Shown: positions 31,603-33,847 of the stretch, piece by piece
How positions within the stretch are numbered: position 1 is the first letter of the stretch
How the letters are laid out: each line of letters opens with the position of its first letter
NCBI GenBank assembly: GCA_005887925.1
Contig: VBLP01000272.1
Location: 1 to 33,847, forward strand
Length of the DNA: 33,847 bases
Origin: Deltaproteobacteria bacterium
GTDB lineage: Bacteria; Myxococcota_A; Polyangia; Haliangiales; Haliangiaceae
Direction: 5' to 3'
Translations under genes and position numbers: made by a program
The notes under the pieces: generated by a model
Database searches by the model: none
Seen by the model: the letters and a program-made list of their open reading frames with translations, nothing else
What the model was told of the DNA's origin: nothing

Positions 31603-32856
31603 TCAGTGGCTGGCCGCGGGGGCCTTGTAGACGGTGCCGGCTTTCATGACGAAGGCGACGTGGCGGACGGCGGTGATGTCCTTGAGGGGGTCGCCGGTGA
31701 GGGCGATGATGTCGGCCTGCAGGCCGGGGGCGATCGAGCCGATCTGGTCGGCGAGGCCCATGGCCTCGGCGGCGAGGGAGTTGGCGGAGACCATGGCGGT
31801 CATGGGGTCGACGCCGGCGTCGCGGACGCGGTCGATGAACTCCTCGGCGTTGCGGCCGTGGGCGCCGGCGACGGCGTCGGTGCCGAACACGACCTTGAGG
31901 CCGCGGATCCTGGAGGCGCGCTGGACGAGGTCGTGGTTGAGGGCGAGGACTTTTTGCATCGCGGCGAAGCCTTCTTCGGTGTAGCCGGTGGTTCCGAGGT
32001 AGCGGTCCTTGTGGAGGAGGTAGTTCTCGATGACCAGGCCGGCCTGGGGGTCGAGGTAGGTGGCTTTCTCGGCCATCAGCTTGAGATCGTCGTCGGTGGC
32101 CATGGTGCCGTGCTCGATCTGGGTGCAGCCGGCGAGGGTGGCGACGCGGACGGCTTCCTTGTAGGCGTGGACGACGGCGCGCAGGCCCTGTTTCCTGGCT
32201 TCGTCGCAGGCGGCGTCGAGCTGGGCCTGCGACAGGGTCATGCCACCGCCCTGGCGGATGCTCTGGGAGGCGAAGATCTTGATGACGTCGGCGCCGGCTT
32301 GCTTCTGCTTGCGGATGAAGGCGCGGAGCTCGTCGGGGGTGCCGGTCTGCAGGCCGCGGCCCTGGAGGGGCTCGACGGCGGTGAGGATGCGCGGGCCGGG
32401 CAGGGCGCCCCGGGCGATCGCGTCGCGCTGCGGGATGTCGGCGGGGGAGCCGAGGCTCTGGATCGTGGTGAAGCCGGCCTGCAGGGTCGCCCAGGCGTTG
32501 GCGGCGGAGGCGTAGGCGGCCTCCTGGGTGGTGCGGTCGGCGCCGGCGTTCTTGCCATCGGCGCCGAAGCTCCAGGTGACGTGGGCGTGCGCGTCGATCC
32601 AGCCGGGCAGGACGGTCAGACCGCGCAGGTCGTAGTCGACCGGCCCGGCCTTGGGATCGATGGCGACGATCCTGGCGCCCTCGACGACGATGCGCGTGTT
32701 GCGCAGCACGTGGCCCTTGCCGTCGAGCAGCACGCCGGCGGCGATCACGATGCGCCGGGGCGGCGCGGCCTGGCCGGCGACGGGCCGCGGCGCGGCGCCG
32801 ACGGCGAGCCAGGCGGCCGAGCAGGCGAGGAACAGCAGCGTCTTGGGGGATCGCAT
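31603..32856 (-). CDS. secreted amidohydrolase (imidazolonepropionase-like), 417 aa
   Basis: Start at 32856 MRSPKTLLFLACSAAWLAVGAAPRPVAGQ...IVIAAGVLLDGKGHVLRNTRIVVEGARIVAIDPKAG...LPGWIDAHAHVTW...VVHAYKEAVRVATLAGCTQIEHGT...VVFGTDAVAGAHG. Confidence 0.95.
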   Translation of the reverse strand: MRSPKTLLFLACSAAWLAVGAAPRPVAGQAAPPRRIVIAAGVLLDGKGHVLRNTRIVVEGARIVAIDPKAGPVDYDLRGLTVLPGWIDAHAHVTWSFGADGKNAGADRTTQEAAYASAANAWATLQAGFTTIQSLGSPADIPQRDAIARGALPGPRILTAVEPLQGRGLQTGTPDELRAFIRKQKQAGADVIKIFASQSIRQGGGMTLSQAQLDAACDEARKQGLRAVVHAYKEAVRVATLAGCTQIEHGTMATDDDLKLMAEKATYLDPQAGLVIENYLLHKDRYLGTTGYTEEGFAAMQKVLALNHDLVQRASRIRGLKVVFGTDAVAGAHGRNAEEFIDRVRDAGVDPMTAMVSANSLAAEAMGLADQIGSIAPGLQADIIALTGDPLKDITAVRHVAFVMKAGTVYKAPAASH

Positions 32857-32973
32857 CGCGACACTCCTGCGAGCAAGTGCGGGCTTCATATCACAGGCGA
32901 CCGGCGGGGGCGTGGCGATGGCGAGCGAGGCGAGCGGGATGTGCGGGGGCCGGCTGGACGGTAAGGTGGGCAG

Positions 32974-33614
32974 GTGCCGCCCATCGCGATCCGTGCGCGT
33001 TCGCTGGGAAGACGGCAGTTCACGCGTGCGCTGCTCGACGCGCTGCACGGAATGGCCAACCGGCTGCTGTCCGAGGACGCCGCGCACTTCCGGGTCCATG
33101 CCGAGACCAACGACGTCGTGCACATCTACGAGCGGGTGGACACGGGCGAGCCGATCGGCTTTCAGTTCTGGCGCACGGCGCCGATGGACCTGCCGGGCTG
33201 TCGCGCGGTGATCGGCGGCAAGCTGCGCATCGATCCGGCGTTTCGCCGCCGCGCGCTGCACCTGCGCTCGGGGCTGCGGTTCTACCGATCACGTCGGCGC
33301 TGGCCGACTACCGGCCGTTCGATCCGCGGGCGAGCGACGCCGAGGGCCGCGCGATCCGCGGCGCGTTCGAGCGGCTGGCCGAGCAGAGTCATTATCATCT
33401 GGATCCGGTGACTGGATTGTTCTCGGTCGGAATCCATCTGAACGAGTCGACGCTCGCGATGTATCCGGACAGCTATTACCGGCGCCCCGAGGCACAGGCG
33501 TATGCGCGGCTCAATCCAGGCTGGCGCGAGAATGGCCTGTTCGTGGGATTCTGGTTCCGCTTCACGCCGGGAAACCTCGCGAAGCTGATCCGGACGATCG
33601 TGGACAAGCGCTGA
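32974..33614 (+). pseudogene. hypothetical protein gene, frameshifted near 33288
   Basis: MPPIAIRARSLGRRQFTRALLDALHGMANRLLSEDAAHFRVHAETNDVVHIYERVDTGEPIGFQFWRTAPMDLPGCRAVIGGKLRIDPAFRRRALHLRSGLRFYR, then other-frame ITSALADYRPFDPRASDAEGRAIRGAFERLAEQSHYHLDPVTGLFSVGIHLNESTLAMYPDSYYRRPEAQAYARLNPGWRENGLFVGFWFRFTPGNLAKLIRTIVDKR*. Confidence 0.65.
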
Positions 33615-33630
33615 CCGCGCGATGCCGGCA

Positions 33631-33847
33631 TCATGGGCACGGGGGTCGGGGAGGAGACGGCAGCTTCTGGCAGTACGCCTTGAGGTCGTTCTGCAGGGCG
33701 GTGAGCTGGTTCTGGGTGACGGTGAGCTGGCTGGCGAGCTGATTGTGGGCCGCGAGCGCTTGCTCGGCCTTGCCGCGCGAGGCGTCGGCGGTGTCCGCGC
33801 GCGCGACGGCGGCATCGAGCGCGGCCTTGGTGCGCTGGAGCTGCTGC
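33631..33847 (-). CDS. C-terminus of a coiled-coil protein (partial)
   Basis: Minus strand QQLQRTKAALDAAVARADTADASRGKAEQALAAHNQLASQLTVTQNQLTALQNDLKAYCQKLPSPPRPPCP*; runs off the window edge. Confidence 0.65.
   Translation of the reverse strand, partial: QQLQRTKAALDAAVARADTADASRGKAEQALAAHNQLASQLTVTQNQLTALQNDLKAYCQKLPSPPRPPCP

Noticed and set aside
31606-32964. 452-aa Gly/Val/Asp-rich plus-strand ORF
   Set aside because: Antisense shadow of the amidohydrolase; Gly-rich repeats result from codon bias.

Overview
This is a high-GC window, probably from a myxobacterium or related deltaproteobacterium (taxonomy inferred from gene content and codon bias only). The left flank (1-6025) carries the 5' part of a cyclic beta-1,2-glucan synthase gene on the minus strand, which the ORF track misses because it runs off the edge. 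It also carries an overlapping orf-groES-groEL operon and a divergent SPFH/Band 7 gene. From about 6090 to 26180 is an accessory-like region. It holds intact small lipoprotein, outer-membrane and enzyme genes mixed with many gene remnants: NTP-transferase C-terminus, VIT-like C-terminus, MgtA-like C-terminus, two amidases each with a short deletion plus frameshift, a chrA N-terminus, an ABC ATPase C-terminus, a DUF1259 gene, an IucA/IucC C-terminus, an APC permease and a tyrosine recombinase C-terminus. This region abuts a tRNA-Leu(CAG) gene at 26181-26262, with the integrase remnant and a perfect 14-bp inverted repeat beside the tRNA 3' end, which suggests an old tRNA-integrated island. Its most system-like part is about 18535-23696: chrA', chrB, PepSY, LamG/DUF1080-like, mini ChrB-like, a second LamG-like paralogue, an ABC ATPase remnant and DUF1259. 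The right flank (26453-33847) encodes an FHA-GAF-adenylate cyclase, DUF427, an alpha/beta hydrolase, a large 2OG-Fe(II) oxygenase, a secreted amidohydrolase and a frameshifted hypothetical. No CRISPR array or rRNA was seen. All family calls come from reading translations, with no database search.
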